64,000 nt of DNA from Herbinix sp. (GCA_028691795.1 JAQUYQ010000002.1:16456-80455); one strand, 5' to 3'. Counted from the stretch's first letter, positions 34,708 through 44,054 are shown. The notes: generated by a model from the letters alone, not told the origin. Program-made: numbers and translations.

Positions 34708-36063
34708 ATGGCTAAGAACAAAACCGTGTTTTTCTGTAAATTATGTGGCTTCGAATCAGCAAAATGGGTGGGCCAATGTCCGGGTTGCAAGGAGTGGGAT
34801 ACATTTGCAGAAGAACCGGTTTTGAAAAAAAGTTCAAAACCGGCCGGCATAAAGAATACTAGAGAGCCAGAGTTATTATCTAATATTAAGACGGAATCGG
34901 AGCTTCGAATTCACTCCGGTATTGAAGAACTTGACCGTGTTCTTGGCGGAGGAATCGTTACAGGAAGCCTTGTATTGGTCGGCGGTGACCCCGGAATAGG
35001 TAAATCCACTCTACTACTGCAGATGTGCAGGGAGATTGTCGGCAAGTCGAAAAAAGTACTATATATATCAGGTGAAGAATCTCTAAGCCAAATTAAAATG
35101 AGAGCAGAACGTCTAGGCGTATTTAACGGCGAACTTCTGCTCCTTTGTGAAACTAATTTGGAATTGATTGAAGAAACCATACATAAATATAATCCGGATA
35201 TCGTTGTCATAGATTCCATCCAGACAATGTCAAGGGATGAGATCAGTGCAGCTCCGGGAAGTGTAAGCCAGGTAAGAGAAGTAACGAGTGCACTGATGCA
35301 GATTGCAAAAGGCTTTGGTATCACAGTGTTCATCATAGGACATGTAACAAAGGAAGGTGTTGTTGCAGGCCCTAGGGTTCTTGAGCATATGGTAGATACC
35401 GTGCTATATTTTGAAGGAGACAATTATGCAGCTTACAGGGTACTTCGTGCAGTAAAAAACCGTTTTGGATCTACCAATGAAATAGGTGTATTTGAGATGC
35501 AGGGCACCGGACTTGTAGAAGTAAAAAATCCTTCTGAATTTATGTTAAAAGGAAGACCGGAAGGTGAACCGGGTTCTGTCGTTGCAGCATCGATAGAAGG
35601 AACGAGACCTATTCTAATTGAACTTCAGGCTTTGGTATGTCGAACTAATTTCAATATGCCACGAAGGACCGCAGCGGGAACGGATTATAACCGTGTTAAT
35701 TTATTAATGGCTGTGTTGGAGAAGAGAGCAGGAATTCAATTATCTGACTATGATGCTTATGTTAATGTAGCGGGAGGAATGCGTATTACTGAACCTGCAC
35801 TTGATTTGGCCGTAATTACAGCGATACTTTCCAGCTATAAGAATGTTGCGTTGGATAATAAGACAGTTTTATTTGGTGAGGTTGGTCTTACTGGTGAAAT
35901 CAGGGCTGTAAATATGGCAGAGCAAAGAGTAGCAGAGGCTTCAAAGATGGGATTTGAAGTATGTATTTTGCCACAGGCGAATAAAGAACATATAAAAGTA
36001 CCAGGAATTAAATTAATCGGAGTAAAAAACATACAGGAAGTAATGGGAATGCTAAAGAGATAG
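34708..36063 (+). CDS. radA: DNA repair protein RadA
   Basis: 451 residues, a RecA-like helicase for branch migration in recombination. An N-terminal zinc finger (CKLCGFESAKWVGQCPGC) is followed by the RecA core with Walker A GGDPGIGKST, Walker B VVIDSIQT and the RadA motif KNRFGST. A C-terminal Lon-like domain has lost protease function (KEHIKVPG, GLTGEIRAV). No separate strong ribosome site is seen, so it depends on the gene before it. The clpC-radA order is common in Firmicutes. Confidence 0.95.
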   Translation: MAKNKTVFFCKLCGFESAKWVGQCPGCKEWDTFAEEPVLKKSSKPAGIKNTREPELLSNIKTESELRIHSGIEELDRVLGGGIVTGSLVLVGGDPGIGKSTLLLQMCREIVGKSKKVLYISGEESLSQIKMRAERLGVFNGELLLLCETNLELIEETIHKYNPDIVVIDSIQTMSRDEISAAPGSVSQVREVTSALMQIAKGFGITVFIIGHVTKEGVVAGPRVLEHMVDTVLYFEGDNYAAYRVLRAVKNRFGSTNEIGVFEMQGTGLVEVKNPSEFMLKGRPEGEPGSVVAASIEGTRPILIELQALVCRTNFNMPRRTAAGTDYNRVNLLMAVLEKRAGIQLSDYDAYVNVAGGMRITEPALDLAVITAILSSYKNVALDNKTVLFGEVGLTGEIRAVNMAEQRVAEASKMGFEVCILPQANKEHIKVPGIKLIGVKNIQEVMGMLKR

Positions 36064-36099
36064 GCTACAAAGGGTTTGCAATAATCGGGGGGGATACAA

Positions 36100-36552
36100 A
36101 TGAAGAAAACTATTAATGATAGATTAATACTTCTTGCAACAGCCCAGGAATGCATGGCGGACGTGGCAGATAAAATGGTTCAATGGGATAAGTCGCAATT
36201 AATTATGGAAAAAAGTGCATTTGATTCAATGAATGTTTCAGACGAGGTACTAAGGTTATCCAAAGAGGGCAGCGTACTTGTAGACAGGCTTATAGAAAGC
36301 TGTCAAGCAATGCTTGAAAATCCGAATGCTGTTGAACATCAGAAAATGTCAGTGGTATTGGAAGAGATTTATAAAGTTTTCTATAATATTTCAGTAGCGT
36401 CTACTAATGTAAGTATGATATCCCACAAAATTGAAAAAGAAGCAGCAGCCCAAAAGGATATTGAAGAAGAGTTAAAAGAAGTACTGGTGGGTGTCAGTGA
36501 GAGCATAGATTCTGCTGTAGCATGTGCTGAACTAATATTGGCTGAAATATAA
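36100..36552 (+). CDS. Helical protein of unknown function, 150 residues
   Basis: Almost wholly alpha-helical by sequence, with heptad-like spacing (LRLSKEGSVLVDRLIESC, EEIYKVFYNISVASTNVSM). There is no signal peptide or membrane segment. It resembles the four-helix signalling region of chemotaxis receptors in texture but has no recognised motif. GGGGGG stands ahead of the ATG, 37 bases after radA. Confidence 0.7.
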   Translation: MKKTINDRLILLATAQECMADVADKMVQWDKSQLIMEKSAFDSMNVSDEVLRLSKEGSVLVDRLIESCQAMLENPNAVEHQKMSVVLEEIYKVFYNISVASTNVSMISHKIEKEAAAQKDIEEELKEVLVGVSESIDSAVACAELILAEI

Positions 36553-36658
36553 GAAATTGATGATGTAGAGATAAGGTTTAATCGAGGATAGAATGATTAA
36601 AGAAACTGGTTGAATTAAAAAATGGAATCAAAAAAGTAGTTTAATCATCGAAATATTC

Positions 36659-36687
36659 TTGACAATTGATACAATTCATTGTAAGAT
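36659..36687 (+). promoter_or_regulatory. Promoter of tRNA-Trp
   Basis: TTGACA at 36659-36664, 17-base spacer, TAAGAT at 36682-36687, about 30 bases before the mature tRNA. Confidence 0.75.
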
Positions 36688-36718
36688 AGAAAAGTGCCAA
36701 ATGCACAATCGTAAAAAT

Positions 36719-36789
36719 AGGGGATTGGTCAAATGGTATGACAAGGGTCTCCAAAACCTTTAGCGGGAGTTCGATTCTCTCATCCCCTG
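36719..36789 (+). tRNA. trnW: tRNA-Trp (anticodon CCA)
   Basis: A 7-base acceptor stem (AGGGGAT/ATCCCCT), D-stem GTCA/TGAC, anticodon stem AGGGT/ACCTT with loop CTCCAAA giving CCA, and T-loop TTCGATT. Discriminator base G. The CCA end is not encoded. It has its own promoter and terminator. Confidence 0.92.
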
Positions 36790-36791
36790 TA

Positions 36792-36827
36792 GGGCATTAT
36801 CAATAAATGATAATGCCTTATTTTTTT
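36792..36827 (+). terminator. Terminator of tRNA-Trp
   Basis: GGCATTATCA and TGATAATGCC form a perfect 10-base stem followed by TTATTTTTTT. Confidence 0.9.
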
Positions 36828-36872
36828 GCTTTTGGTGACAAATTAGTGGCAACCGTTTTGAAATTGCCACCA

Positions 36873-36935
36873 TCATAGGATCGCCTTTTCAAATATATCT
36901 ATCGTTTGTTTTCTCATTTTGGACAATAAAAAAGA
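36873..36935 (-). pseudogene. Possible remnant of an integrase C-terminus
   Basis: About 20 codons on the minus strand end in RKQTIDIFEKAIL and a stop, a wording like the last helix of tyrosine integrases. It lies directly beyond tRNA-Trp, a usual integration site. The frame has no start and runs into the cold-shock terminator. The evidence is slight. Confidence 0.2.
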
Positions 36936-36957
36936 TCACTTTAAAAGTGATCTTTTT
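36928..36957 (-). terminator. Terminator of the cold-shock gene
   Basis: AAAAAGATCACTTT pairs with AAAGTGATCTTTTT. Read leftwards it ends in a T-run just after the csp stop. Confidence 0.85.
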
Positions 36958-36969
36958 AAATAGTGTTAC

Positions 36970-37170
36970 TTAAGCAATGTTAACGTTGACTGCTTGCATT
37001 CCACGCGCACCTTTTGTTACATCAAACGTTACAGCCTGACCTTCATCAATGGATTTAAATCCATCCATAGCAAGTCCGGAGTAATGCACGAATACGTCAT
37101 TGCCCTGTTCATCAGAAATAAAACCAAACCCCTTTTGTGAGTTAAACCATTTTACAGTACCTTTATTCAT
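36970..37170 (-). CDS. CspA-family cold-shock protein
   Basis: 66 residues, one cold-shock (OB-fold) domain. [16 protein letters not shown] holds RNP1 and DVFVHYS RNP2. It binds single-stranded nucleic acid and acts as an RNA chaperone. The start at 37170 follows AAGGAGGT; an ATG further upstream in the same frame has no such site. A leader of about 105 bases from the promoter at 37283-37311 is in keeping with the thermosensing leaders of this family. Confidence 0.96.
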   Translation of the reverse strand: MNKGTVKWFNSQKGFGFISDEQGNDVFVHYSGLAMDGFKSIDEGQAVTFDVTKGARGMQAVNVNIA

Positions 37171-37282
37171 GAAAGATACCTCCTTAAATTTATTATACTC
37201 CAATAAAAAACACATATCTCAGCAAATCAAAAATGATTTACGAAAATATGTGAAATCAAATCTTTATTTAAAATACTTTATC

Positions 37283-37311
37283 AGTATAACACGGTAAGAG
37301 ATATACGTCAA
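37283..37311 (-). promoter_or_regulatory. Sigma-A promoter of the cold-shock gene
   Basis: On the minus strand TTGACG and TATACT are 17 bases apart. Transcription would start near 37276, giving an AT-rich leader of about 105 bases. The rest of the gap to 37609 holds no gene I can support. Confidence 0.75.
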
Positions 37312-37608
37312 GAAGAAAATTACAAATTTATCCGACAAGTCTGGTATATCTGATAAGGAGGCAGAGACCGGATATGATTTTTCAAAAGCCCCATTTTTAT
37401 AGCTATCTTAAGGTTTTTGGCAAACATGGTGAAATCTCTTATAAAAAAATATAAATTTTTGAAGATTTTATCATTTTATATTCGTTTATATGAGAAGGTA
37501 TCAAAATGGTAATAAAATGAAGAAATAGTAAATTTTAATAGTATTTTAATGACCAAATAAAAAAAGACTGTTAAAATGAAATGAATTATTAATTTAGGAG
37601 GGCTTATT

Positions 37609-40224
37609 GTGCATAAAAAGAAGTACTTTTTTAAATTTATTTTAGGTAGTTTGTTTATACTCTTGCTGATTTTCGGATTATCAAGGAAGGAAGCAAAGGC
37701 AGAAACGACGAGTAATATTAGTGTGATTTTAGATTTAACTGGAATCATGAGGGATAGTTCGGGTAACGCTATCATAGACGGTAAATATGCAACAAGAGAA
37801 GAATTTGCTCAGATGCTGGTTCAGGCTTCGCTCTATGCCGGAGAAGTAAAGAGCAGCAATAAACTTAAATTATTTAAAGATGTACCAAAAAACAACAGTA
37901 AGGGTGCTTATATTCAGATTGCTGTATCGAAAGGGTATATGAGTGGCTACCTTGGAGGTATGTTTAAACCGACGAAAGCAGTTACATTAAAAGAAGCAAT
38001 CTATGCTACTCTTGGAATCTTAGGGTATACCAAAAATGATTTTACAGGCAAATTATCCGATGCCAGATATGATACATTTAAAGAGCTAGGGCTTGATAAG
38101 AATCTTACCTTAAGTGCAGAGGATAAGCTGACGAAGAAAAACTGCGAAACTTTATTTTATAATCTTCTGAATGCAAAGCAAAAAACAGGAGAAATCTATG
38201 GCACAGTTCTTGGATATTCTTTGAATGACGATAATGAAGTCGACTACCAGTCATTGCTTGATAAGAAAATGAAAGGACCGGTTGTGACGAAAAAAGGCTG
38301 GGAGAATAATCTTAAAAATAAGCTTTCTTCCTACACTATTGTACGTAATGATAAAATAATAACCTCTGATAATATTGAGGATAACAGCATAGTTTATTAC
38401 GCAGAGCAGGCAAAAAGAATATGGGTATACAATGAGAAAGAATATGGAATGTTGGAAAAAATAACATATAACCAAGGTGAACCGCAGGAATTTACTGTAT
38501 CGGGATCTACTTATACGGTTGAGAAACCGGAAAGCATGAAGAAGATCATTAAGGATGCTGATATTGCGAAGGGAATGATTGTGGCTATCCTTCTCGGCAG
38601 GGATGAAAAGGTATCCTGTGTACTGCCGATAAAATCCACTCTGGCGGACAGTAACTGGGAGAAACAGCTATCCTTTGATTTAAAAGAAGGAACGATCTAT
38701 AAAAATGATGCGAAGACAACTTCAGCAGAAATACATAGCGGTGATGTGGTTTATTATTCGGAGCAATTAGAAACAATATGGGCATTTGATAAAAAAGTAT
38801 ATGGTCCACTGGACAATATAACCCTTAGTCAGGGAGAACCGCAGGAGCTTACGATTTCGAGTACCAGTTATACGGTAGAAGATTCAAAAGAAATGAAAAA
38901 TAAGTTTAAGAGCAATTCAATTCAAAAAGGTGTATCAGTCGTTCTTATGCTTGGATGGGATGATAAAGTTTCAAAAGTACTAAAACTTTCCAGTATGGTA
39001 GCTGAGGGCAGCTGGCAGCAGGAATTATCGTTTGATCTCAGTCAGGGTAAGATTTATAAAGATGGATTGAAGGTAACCTCTGCAAAGATTGAAAGTGAAG
39101 ATGTAATCTACTATTCAAATCAATTAAAAACTCTATGGGTATATGGAAAGAAGATATATGGTGTACTGGATTCGGTAAGCCCAAATATATCCTCTCCTGA
39201 AACAATTGTTGTTGCAGGAAAAACATATAATTTAAAATTAATGCCTCTAGCTTCATCTGAAGAACATGACGGTAATGCTGACAATATGATTGGAAATGCG
39301 TGGGGTGAAAGATTACGGGAGAATGGGATTGATGAAGGAGACAATGTTGTATTATTATTTGGCTACAACGGAAATGTAGTAGATATCCTAACGGTAGATA
39401 AAATGCCGGTTACTATAATCGGGTATGTACTAAGTATTGATAACAAGGTAGTAAAGGATGAGAATCAGAACAGCACAGTAAAACGGGTAATCCGTATGGT
39501 TGATACAGAGGGAACAATCCGGGAATTTCCGTGCAGTGATATCGCAATTAGTAAAAGCGCTGTTGTCGAGGTTAATTTTAAGTTCAGTAATCCGGTGATA
39601 ACGATATTGAACTCTTCCGTGGGTGCTGTCCCAACGGACATAACCACGAAAAAGTTAGCGCAGGATATCAGAATTGTTGAAGTAAAGGAAGCTAATTATT
39701 CGAAATTAACATCAGCGGAGCTTACACAATCATCCTGGAATACTGGAAATGTCCTTTATTCAAAGCTAAACAGTGCAAATGAAATAACAGATTTAATTGT
39801 TACGAATGTAACAGATTCTTTTTATCAGTATGCAGTTCTTGAGAAGGTAACATTACCAGGTGCAAATGGAGGCAGTAATTACATACAAATGACCTTTGAC
39901 ATGGGACAGAAGGAAACAACAATAGCAATGGATAATGTAAAGTGGGATTTCAATCTTGGACCGAAAGCAATCCAAATTGAAGATAATGAGTTAAAAGATA
40001 TGCAAAGTCTGAACCAAGTACGGATTGCATATATCAGTGGCAAGCAGGCAAATACCAGTCAAGCGGTTTACCGGATTGCAGATGATGTGCTGGTGTACTT
40101 TTATAAAAATGGAGAGTATTATACAGGTAGTCTGGAGGACATTACTAATTTTGACAGCCGTAATGTGTACGGTTATATGAAACAATTACAGGGGCCAATT
40201 CGGGTTATTATAGTGACTGATTAA
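37609..40224 (+). CDS. SLH-domain surface protein with three internal repeats
   Basis: 871 residues from GTG 37609, with AGGAGG 8 bases ahead. A signal peptide (about 1-31) leads to two S-layer homology motifs (about 45-165: ATREEFAQMLVQASL, FKDVPKNNSKGAYIQIAVSKGYMSG), which bind secondary wall polymer. Three tandem repeats of about 120 residues follow (about 215-600), each with IYK.D..T, a VYY.EQL.T(I/L)W motif and GEPQE..VSG.TYTVE. The C-terminal third is beta-rich and unrecognised. It ends 18 bases before an export operon, so it may be the cell-wall partner of that exporter. Confidence 0.82.
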   Translation: MHKKKYFFKFILGSLFILLLIFGLSRKEAKAETTSNISVILDLTGIMRDSSGNAIIDGKYATREEFAQMLVQASLYAGEVKSSNKLKLFKDVPKNNSKGAYIQIAVSKGYMSGYLGGMFKPTKAVTLKEAIYATLGILGYTKNDFTGKLSDARYDTFKELGLDKNLTLSAEDKLTKKNCETLFYNLLNAKQKTGEIYGTVLGYSLNDDNEVDYQSLLDKKMKGPVVTKKGWENNLKNKLSSYTIVRNDKIITSDNIEDNSIVYYAEQAKRIWVYNEKEYGMLEKITYNQGEPQEFTVSGSTYTVEKPESMKKIIKDADIAKGMIVAILLGRDEKVSCVLPIKSTLADSNWEKQLSFDLKEGTIYKNDAKTTSAEIHSGDVVYYSEQLETIWAFDKKVYGPLDNITLSQGEPQELTISSTSYTVEDSKEMKNKFKSNSIQKGVSVVLMLGWDDKVSKVLKLSSMVAEGSWQQELSFDLSQGKIYKDGLKVTSAKIESEDVIYYSNQLKTLWVYGKKIYGVLDSVSPNISSPETIVVAGKTYNLKLMPLASSEEHDGNADNMIGNAWGERLRENGIDEGDNVVLLFGYNGNVVDILTVDKMPVTIIGYVLSIDNKVVKDENQNSTVKRVIRMVDTEGTIREFPCSDIAISKSAVVEVNFKFSNPVITILNSSVGAVPTDITTKKLAQDIRIVEVKEANYSKLTSAELTQSSWNTGNVLYSKLNSANEITDLIVTNVTDSFYQYAVLEKVTLPGANGGSNYIQMTFDMGQKETTIAMDNVKWDFNLGPKAIQIEDNELKDMQSLNQVRIAYISGKQANTSQAVYRIADDVLVYFYKNGEYYTGSLEDITNFDSRNVYGYMKQLQGPIRVIIVTD

Positions 40225-40242
40225 GGAAAGGAAACAATATTG

Positions 40243-41814
40243 ATGAAAAAGATTAATTTTAATAAATTAAAAGTCAGAAAAATAATAACAAGGGTATTAA
40301 TTCTTGCTGTTATCGTAATTGCAGGCTTTAGCTTTTTTAAGAGGTCAACCCCGGCACAGGAGACCATGGATATTATGACTTCATCAGCTATCATCGGAAA
40401 AGTTGAATCGGTTATCTCTGGTACAGGAACACTTAGTCCGGCAAACCAGTATGAAGTAAAATCCTTAGTGAAGGGAGAAGTATTAAAAGCACCTTTTGAA
40501 GAAGGAAACACCGTAGAAAAAGGAGAATTATTATACCAAATTAGTACAAGTGAAATAGAAAACAGTATTAAATCTGCTGAAATAGGTGTGGAAAAAGCCG
40601 AACTTAATTATCAGGATTACCTTGATAAAAAAGATGGACTTCAGATAACCGCTGCGGAAAGCGGCTACATAAAGAAGCTTTATATAAAGGTTGGGGATAC
40701 GCTGCAGGCAGGTAAAACGATAGCGGATATTTATAACGAAGATGTTATGTATATAGAATTGCTGTTTCCATCTTATGAAGCAAAGAAATCATGGGTTGGC
40801 AAGACGGCCTCGGTGATTATGGATGCAACACAAGAGGTTGTTAAAGGTGAGGTCACAGAAGTTAGCAGTATGGAAGAAACGATGGATGGAGGTATCCTTG
40901 CAAAAAAAGTTACGATACGTGTGAAGAACATAGGCGGTATCAAAGCAGGAGATACTGCAGAGGTTTCTATAGGTGATATTTCCGGTTATAATATCGGAAC
41001 ATTTCGAGCAGAGACAGAAACTTCAATCGTAGCCCAAACGGAAGGAAAGATAGAAAGCTTATCCGTTAAGGAGGGGCAATGGATAACAAAGGGAGATAAG
41101 ATTCTTTCTATATCTTCCAAGGACTTAGATAGTCAGATAGAAAGCGCAGAGTTAGGAATTACAGAGGCAGAGCTTTCTCTGGAGACACAGAAAGACCAGA
41201 TGAAGCGCTATACGATTGAATCTCCGATTTCAGGTCAGATAATCACAAAGAATAAGAAGCAGGGAGATACGATTGATCCGACTTCTGATACGCAGTCAGG
41301 ACCTATGGCTATTGTTTATGATATGTCTTATCTTACCTTTCAGATGAACATCGATGAACTTCAGATCAGCAGTATTAAAGAGGGTCAAAAGGTTAGTATA
41401 ACAACAGAATCCTTTCCGGAGGATACCTTTGTTGGTGTAATTGATAGAATCAGCTTAAAAGGAGATACCAATAATGGTGTAACCAACTATCCTGTTATTG
41501 TTAAAGTTGAGAAATTCGGTAATCTTCTGCCGGGCATGAATGTTACAGGAAAAATTATTATTGATGAAGCAGATGATGTCCTTATTATTCCAAGCAGTGC
41601 ATTGCAAAGGGATAATATAGTTTATGTAAAATCAAGCGAAGTGGTTCAAAATGATGATCCAACTATTCCGGAAGGATTTGTTCCGGTTACTGTGAAGATA
41701 GGGATTAATGATGGCTCCAATGTAGAGATAAAGGAAGGACTAAAAGAAGGCGATGTAGTTTATGTTCCATTTGATACTACGGTAGAAATGACTGAAAATT
41801 ATTATGGATATTAA
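40243..41814 (+). CDS. HlyD/MacA-type efflux adaptor subunit
   Basis: About 523 residues. ATG 40243 (a TTG lies just before it) follows AAGGAAAGG. One N-terminal membrane anchor at about 13-32. Two biotinyl-lipoyl-like halves flank helical hairpins (VKSLVKGEVLKAPFEEGNTVEKGELL and the later AQTEGKIESLSVKEGQWI region), followed by beta-barrel and membrane-proximal domains (PGMNVTGKIIIDEADDVLIIPSSAL). In Gram-positives such adaptors pair with MacB-like ABC exporters. The stop overlaps the following reading frame but precedes the chosen start of the ATPase. Confidence 0.88.
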   Translation: MKKINFNKLKVRKIITRVLILAVIVIAGFSFFKRSTPAQETMDIMTSSAIIGKVESVISGTGTLSPANQYEVKSLVKGEVLKAPFEEGNTVEKGELLYQISTSEIENSIKSAEIGVEKAELNYQDYLDKKDGLQITAAESGYIKKLYIKVGDTLQAGKTIADIYNEDVMYIELLFPSYEAKKSWVGKTASVIMDATQEVVKGEVTEVSSMEETMDGGILAKKVTIRVKNIGGIKAGDTAEVSIGDISGYNIGTFRAETETSIVAQTEGKIESLSVKEGQWITKGDKILSISSKDLDSQIESAELGITEAELSLETQKDQMKRYTIESPISGQIITKNKKQGDTIDPTSDTQSGPMAIVYDMSYLTFQMNIDELQISSIKEGQKVSITTESFPEDTFVGVIDRISLKGDTNNGVTNYPVIVKVEKFGNLLPGMNVTGKIIIDEADDVLIIPSSALQRDNIVYVKSSEVVQNDDPTIPEGFVPVTVKIGINDGSNVEIKEGLKEGDVVYVPFDTTVEMTENYYGY

Positions 41815-41842
41815 TTTCGAAGCAGGAAGGAGCCATAGTAAT

Positions 41843-42580
41843 ATGGAAAGAGAAAAACTAATTGAATTAATAGATGTCAGTAAAATCTATCATGTTGGAG
41901 ATTCGGAGATTGCTGCAAATAATGAAATTGATATAACAATATATAAAGGTGAAATGGTTGCAATTGTTGGAAAATCCGGAAGCGGAAAATCTACTGTTAT
42001 GAATATTATCGGTGCTTTGGATACACCAACCAGCGGGCAGTATTTTCTGGAAGGCAGAGATGTCAGCAAGCTGAAAGGGGATGACCTGGCCGAGATAAGA
42101 AATAAATTGATAGGTTTTATTTTTCAGCAATATAATCTTCTGCCGAAACAGAATATTTTAGATAATGTGGGATTACCGTTAATGTATGCAAGAGTGGGAG
42201 AAAGGGAACGGAAGAAGCGTTCTATGGAGGTACTAAAAAAGGTGGGACTGGATAAAAAGTACCTAAATCTTCCGACGCAATTATCCGGAGGTCAGCAGCA
42301 AAGAGTATCTATTGCCAGAGCTTTGGTGGGAAGACCATCTTTGATCCTGGCGGATGAGCCGACAGGAGCCTTGGATTCCAAAACCAGCAGAGAAGTTCTA
42401 GATTTACTGCATCAATTACATAAGGAAGGTAATACGATTATTTTAATTACCCATGATTCTTCAATTGCCTCAGAGGCAGAAAGGATTATAAAAATAGCAG
42501 ATGGAACAGTTATATCTGACACAGATGTAAAGGAGTTTAAAAATGAGATTAAGACAAACACTGAAAGTAGTATGGGCTAA
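41843..42580 (+). CDS. MacB/LolD-type ABC exporter ATPase
   Basis: About 245 residues from ATG 41843, which follows AAGGAG. Walker A GKSGSGKST, signature LSGGQQQR and Walker B LILADEPT are perfect. IYHVGDSEIAANNEIDITI is the usual opening of the LolD/MacB class, which powers FtsX-like permeases. It overlaps the permease gene by 38 bases. Likely substrates are peptides, antimicrobials or surface molecules. Confidence 0.93.
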   Translation: MEREKLIELIDVSKIYHVGDSEIAANNEIDITIYKGEMVAIVGKSGSGKSTVMNIIGALDTPTSGQYFLEGRDVSKLKGDDLAEIRNKLIGFIFQQYNLLPKQNILDNVGLPLMYARVGERERKKRSMEVLKKVGLDKKYLNLPTQLSGGQQQRVSIARALVGRPSLILADEPTGALDSKTSREVLDLLHQLHKEGNTIILITHDSSIASEAERIIKIADGTVISDTDVKEFKNEIKTNTESSMG

Positions 42581-43721
42581 CATTATAGGAAATCGTATGA
42601 GATCCTTTTTAACCATGCTTGGAATGATAATTGGAGTTGCTTCCGTTATTATTCTGGTTAGTCTCATGCAAAGTTTTTATGATAGTATCATCTCTTCTTA
42701 TGCTGATATGGGAATTAATAATATTGATGTCAATTTAATGGGAAGAAACGGCAATTTGATTATTACAGAATCGGATATGTACAAGTATGCCAGGGAGCAT
42801 TCGGATGCAATAAAAGGCGTTGCTCCTAATGTGGCTGTTTCTGGAACCTTAAGTAAGAACGGAGAAATAGAAGAGTATTCTTCAATAAAGGGTATTGATG
42901 AGAACTATATAAAATTATATAACAAAGAGATACAGGAGGGACATAACATTACCTACTCGGATATCCTGGTCCGGCAGAAGGTATGCATCATTGGCAGTTA
43001 TATTAATCAGAAGTTTTTTGAAGGAAATGCCAAGATAGGAGATTCCGTTCGTTTAAATGGTGAGGAATTCATTATAGCTGGAATTCTGACACAGATTTCC
43101 GATTCATCGCAGTGGTCTTCGGACAATTGCTTTTATCTCCCATATACTACAGCAATGAGGTTATCCGGTATGGGTAGTGTCAGTTCATACAGCCTCTATG
43201 TCGTGAATAGTGAGCTGGTATCATCAGAGACAACTGCATTACAGAAGTATTTGTTTAATACCTATCATGATTCAGATGCATATAAGGTAACAAATTTGAT
43301 GCAAATGTTAAAAGAAAGCAATGCACAAATGTCCATACTTACTTCTGTTATTGCCGGAATTGCAGGAATATCTCTGGTGGTTGCAGGTATAGGTATTATG
43401 AATATCATGTTGGTATCTGTATCAGAAAGAACTAGGGAAATTGGTATTCGCAAATCGCTTGGAGCAAAACATAAGGATATTATGCGTCAATTTGTGCTAG
43501 AGGCAGGAGTCACCAGTACCATGGGAGGGTTGCTTGGTATTCTGCTGGGAAGTATCGTTACAATCAAAGCAGGGGATTTGTTAAAACTGAAGGCAATGCC
43601 TAATTTGAATACAGTATTGGTAGCATTTTGTATATCAGTAGGAATAGGAATCTTATTTGGCTATCTTCCGGCTAGAAAAGCCGCTAAGCTCAATCCGATT
43701 GATGCATTAAGGAGTGAATAA
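42543..43721 (+). CDS. MacB/FtsX-type ABC permease
   Basis: 392 residues. One N-terminal membrane helix (IIGNRMRSFLTMLGMIIGVASVI) is followed by a large outer MacB periplasmic-core domain (about 45-250) and three C-terminal helices (SVSERTREIGIRKSLGAKHKDIM is the coupling segment). AAGGAG lies 7 bases before the ATG. With the two genes before it, it forms a complete tripartite-like export system in a Gram-positive, with the SLH protein first in the operon. Confidence 0.92.
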   Translation: MRLRQTLKVVWANIIGNRMRSFLTMLGMIIGVASVIILVSLMQSFYDSIISSYADMGINNIDVNLMGRNGNLIITESDMYKYAREHSDAIKGVAPNVAVSGTLSKNGEIEEYSSIKGIDENYIKLYNKEIQEGHNITYSDILVRQKVCIIGSYINQKFFEGNAKIGDSVRLNGEEFIIAGILTQISDSSQWSSDNCFYLPYTTAMRLSGMGSVSSYSLYVVNSELVSSETTALQKYLFNTYHDSDAYKVTNLMQMLKESNAQMSILTSVIAGIAGISLVVAGIGIMNIMLVSVSERTREIGIRKSLGAKHKDIMRQFVLEAGVTSTMGGLLGILLGSIVTIKAGDLLKLKAMPNLNTVLVAFCISVGIGILFGYLPARKAAKLNPIDALRSE

Positions 43722-43731
43722 GAACTTGTGA

Positions 43732-43923
43732 AGGATGAGACAGGAGGCAGTGCATAGGGGGTGCTGGCATGTATTCCGAATGAATGACATCGGATTGTAA
43801 TGTTTGTATCAGAAATGACATGAAAATACATCATGTCTTTCTGCTTCAAACATTACAGCCCGCTGTCAGTCATTACGGAACACATTTGCCGGCACCCCCT
43901 ATGCATGCCTCCTGCCTCATCCT
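43732..43923. repeat. 192-nt imperfect giant hairpin
   Basis: The two arms, 43732-43823 and 43831-43923, are near-complementary along their full length around a 7-base loop. They include long matched blocks (GGATGAG.CAGGAGGCA, GCATAGGGGGTGC.GGC, TGTAATGTTTG, GACATGA). It begins 11 bases after the permease stop. It contains no ORF with a ribosome site. A decayed palindromic mobile element (MITE) or an RNA hairpin are possible. Differences between the arms are mostly single bases. Confidence 0.8.
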
Positions 43924-43936
43924 GCTATAATTTTTG

Positions 43937-43976
43937 ACGGAGCCAACTTCCAGTAATGAAGTGACGGCTCCGTTTT
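43937..43976 (+). terminator. Terminator of the export operon
   Basis: ACGGAGCC and GGCTCCGT form an 8-base stem followed by TTTT, just beyond the giant hairpin. Confidence 0.8.
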
Positions 43977-43979
43977 GCG

Positions 43980-44029
43980 TTAATAAGGATATCTTCAAGT
44001 TTGTGTATTCTTGAAGATATCCTTATTAA
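43980..44029. terminator. Perfect 20-base-arm hairpin, probable terminator of the ferritin-like gene
   Basis: TTAATAAGGATATCTTCAAG at 43980-43999 is exactly repeated in reverse complement at 44010-44029 with a 10-base loop. It lies 25 bases beyond the stop of the minus-strand gene at 44055 and directly abuts the export-operon terminator. Confidence 0.7.
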
Positions 44030-44054
44030 TCACTTGATTTGTCTGCTAATCTAA

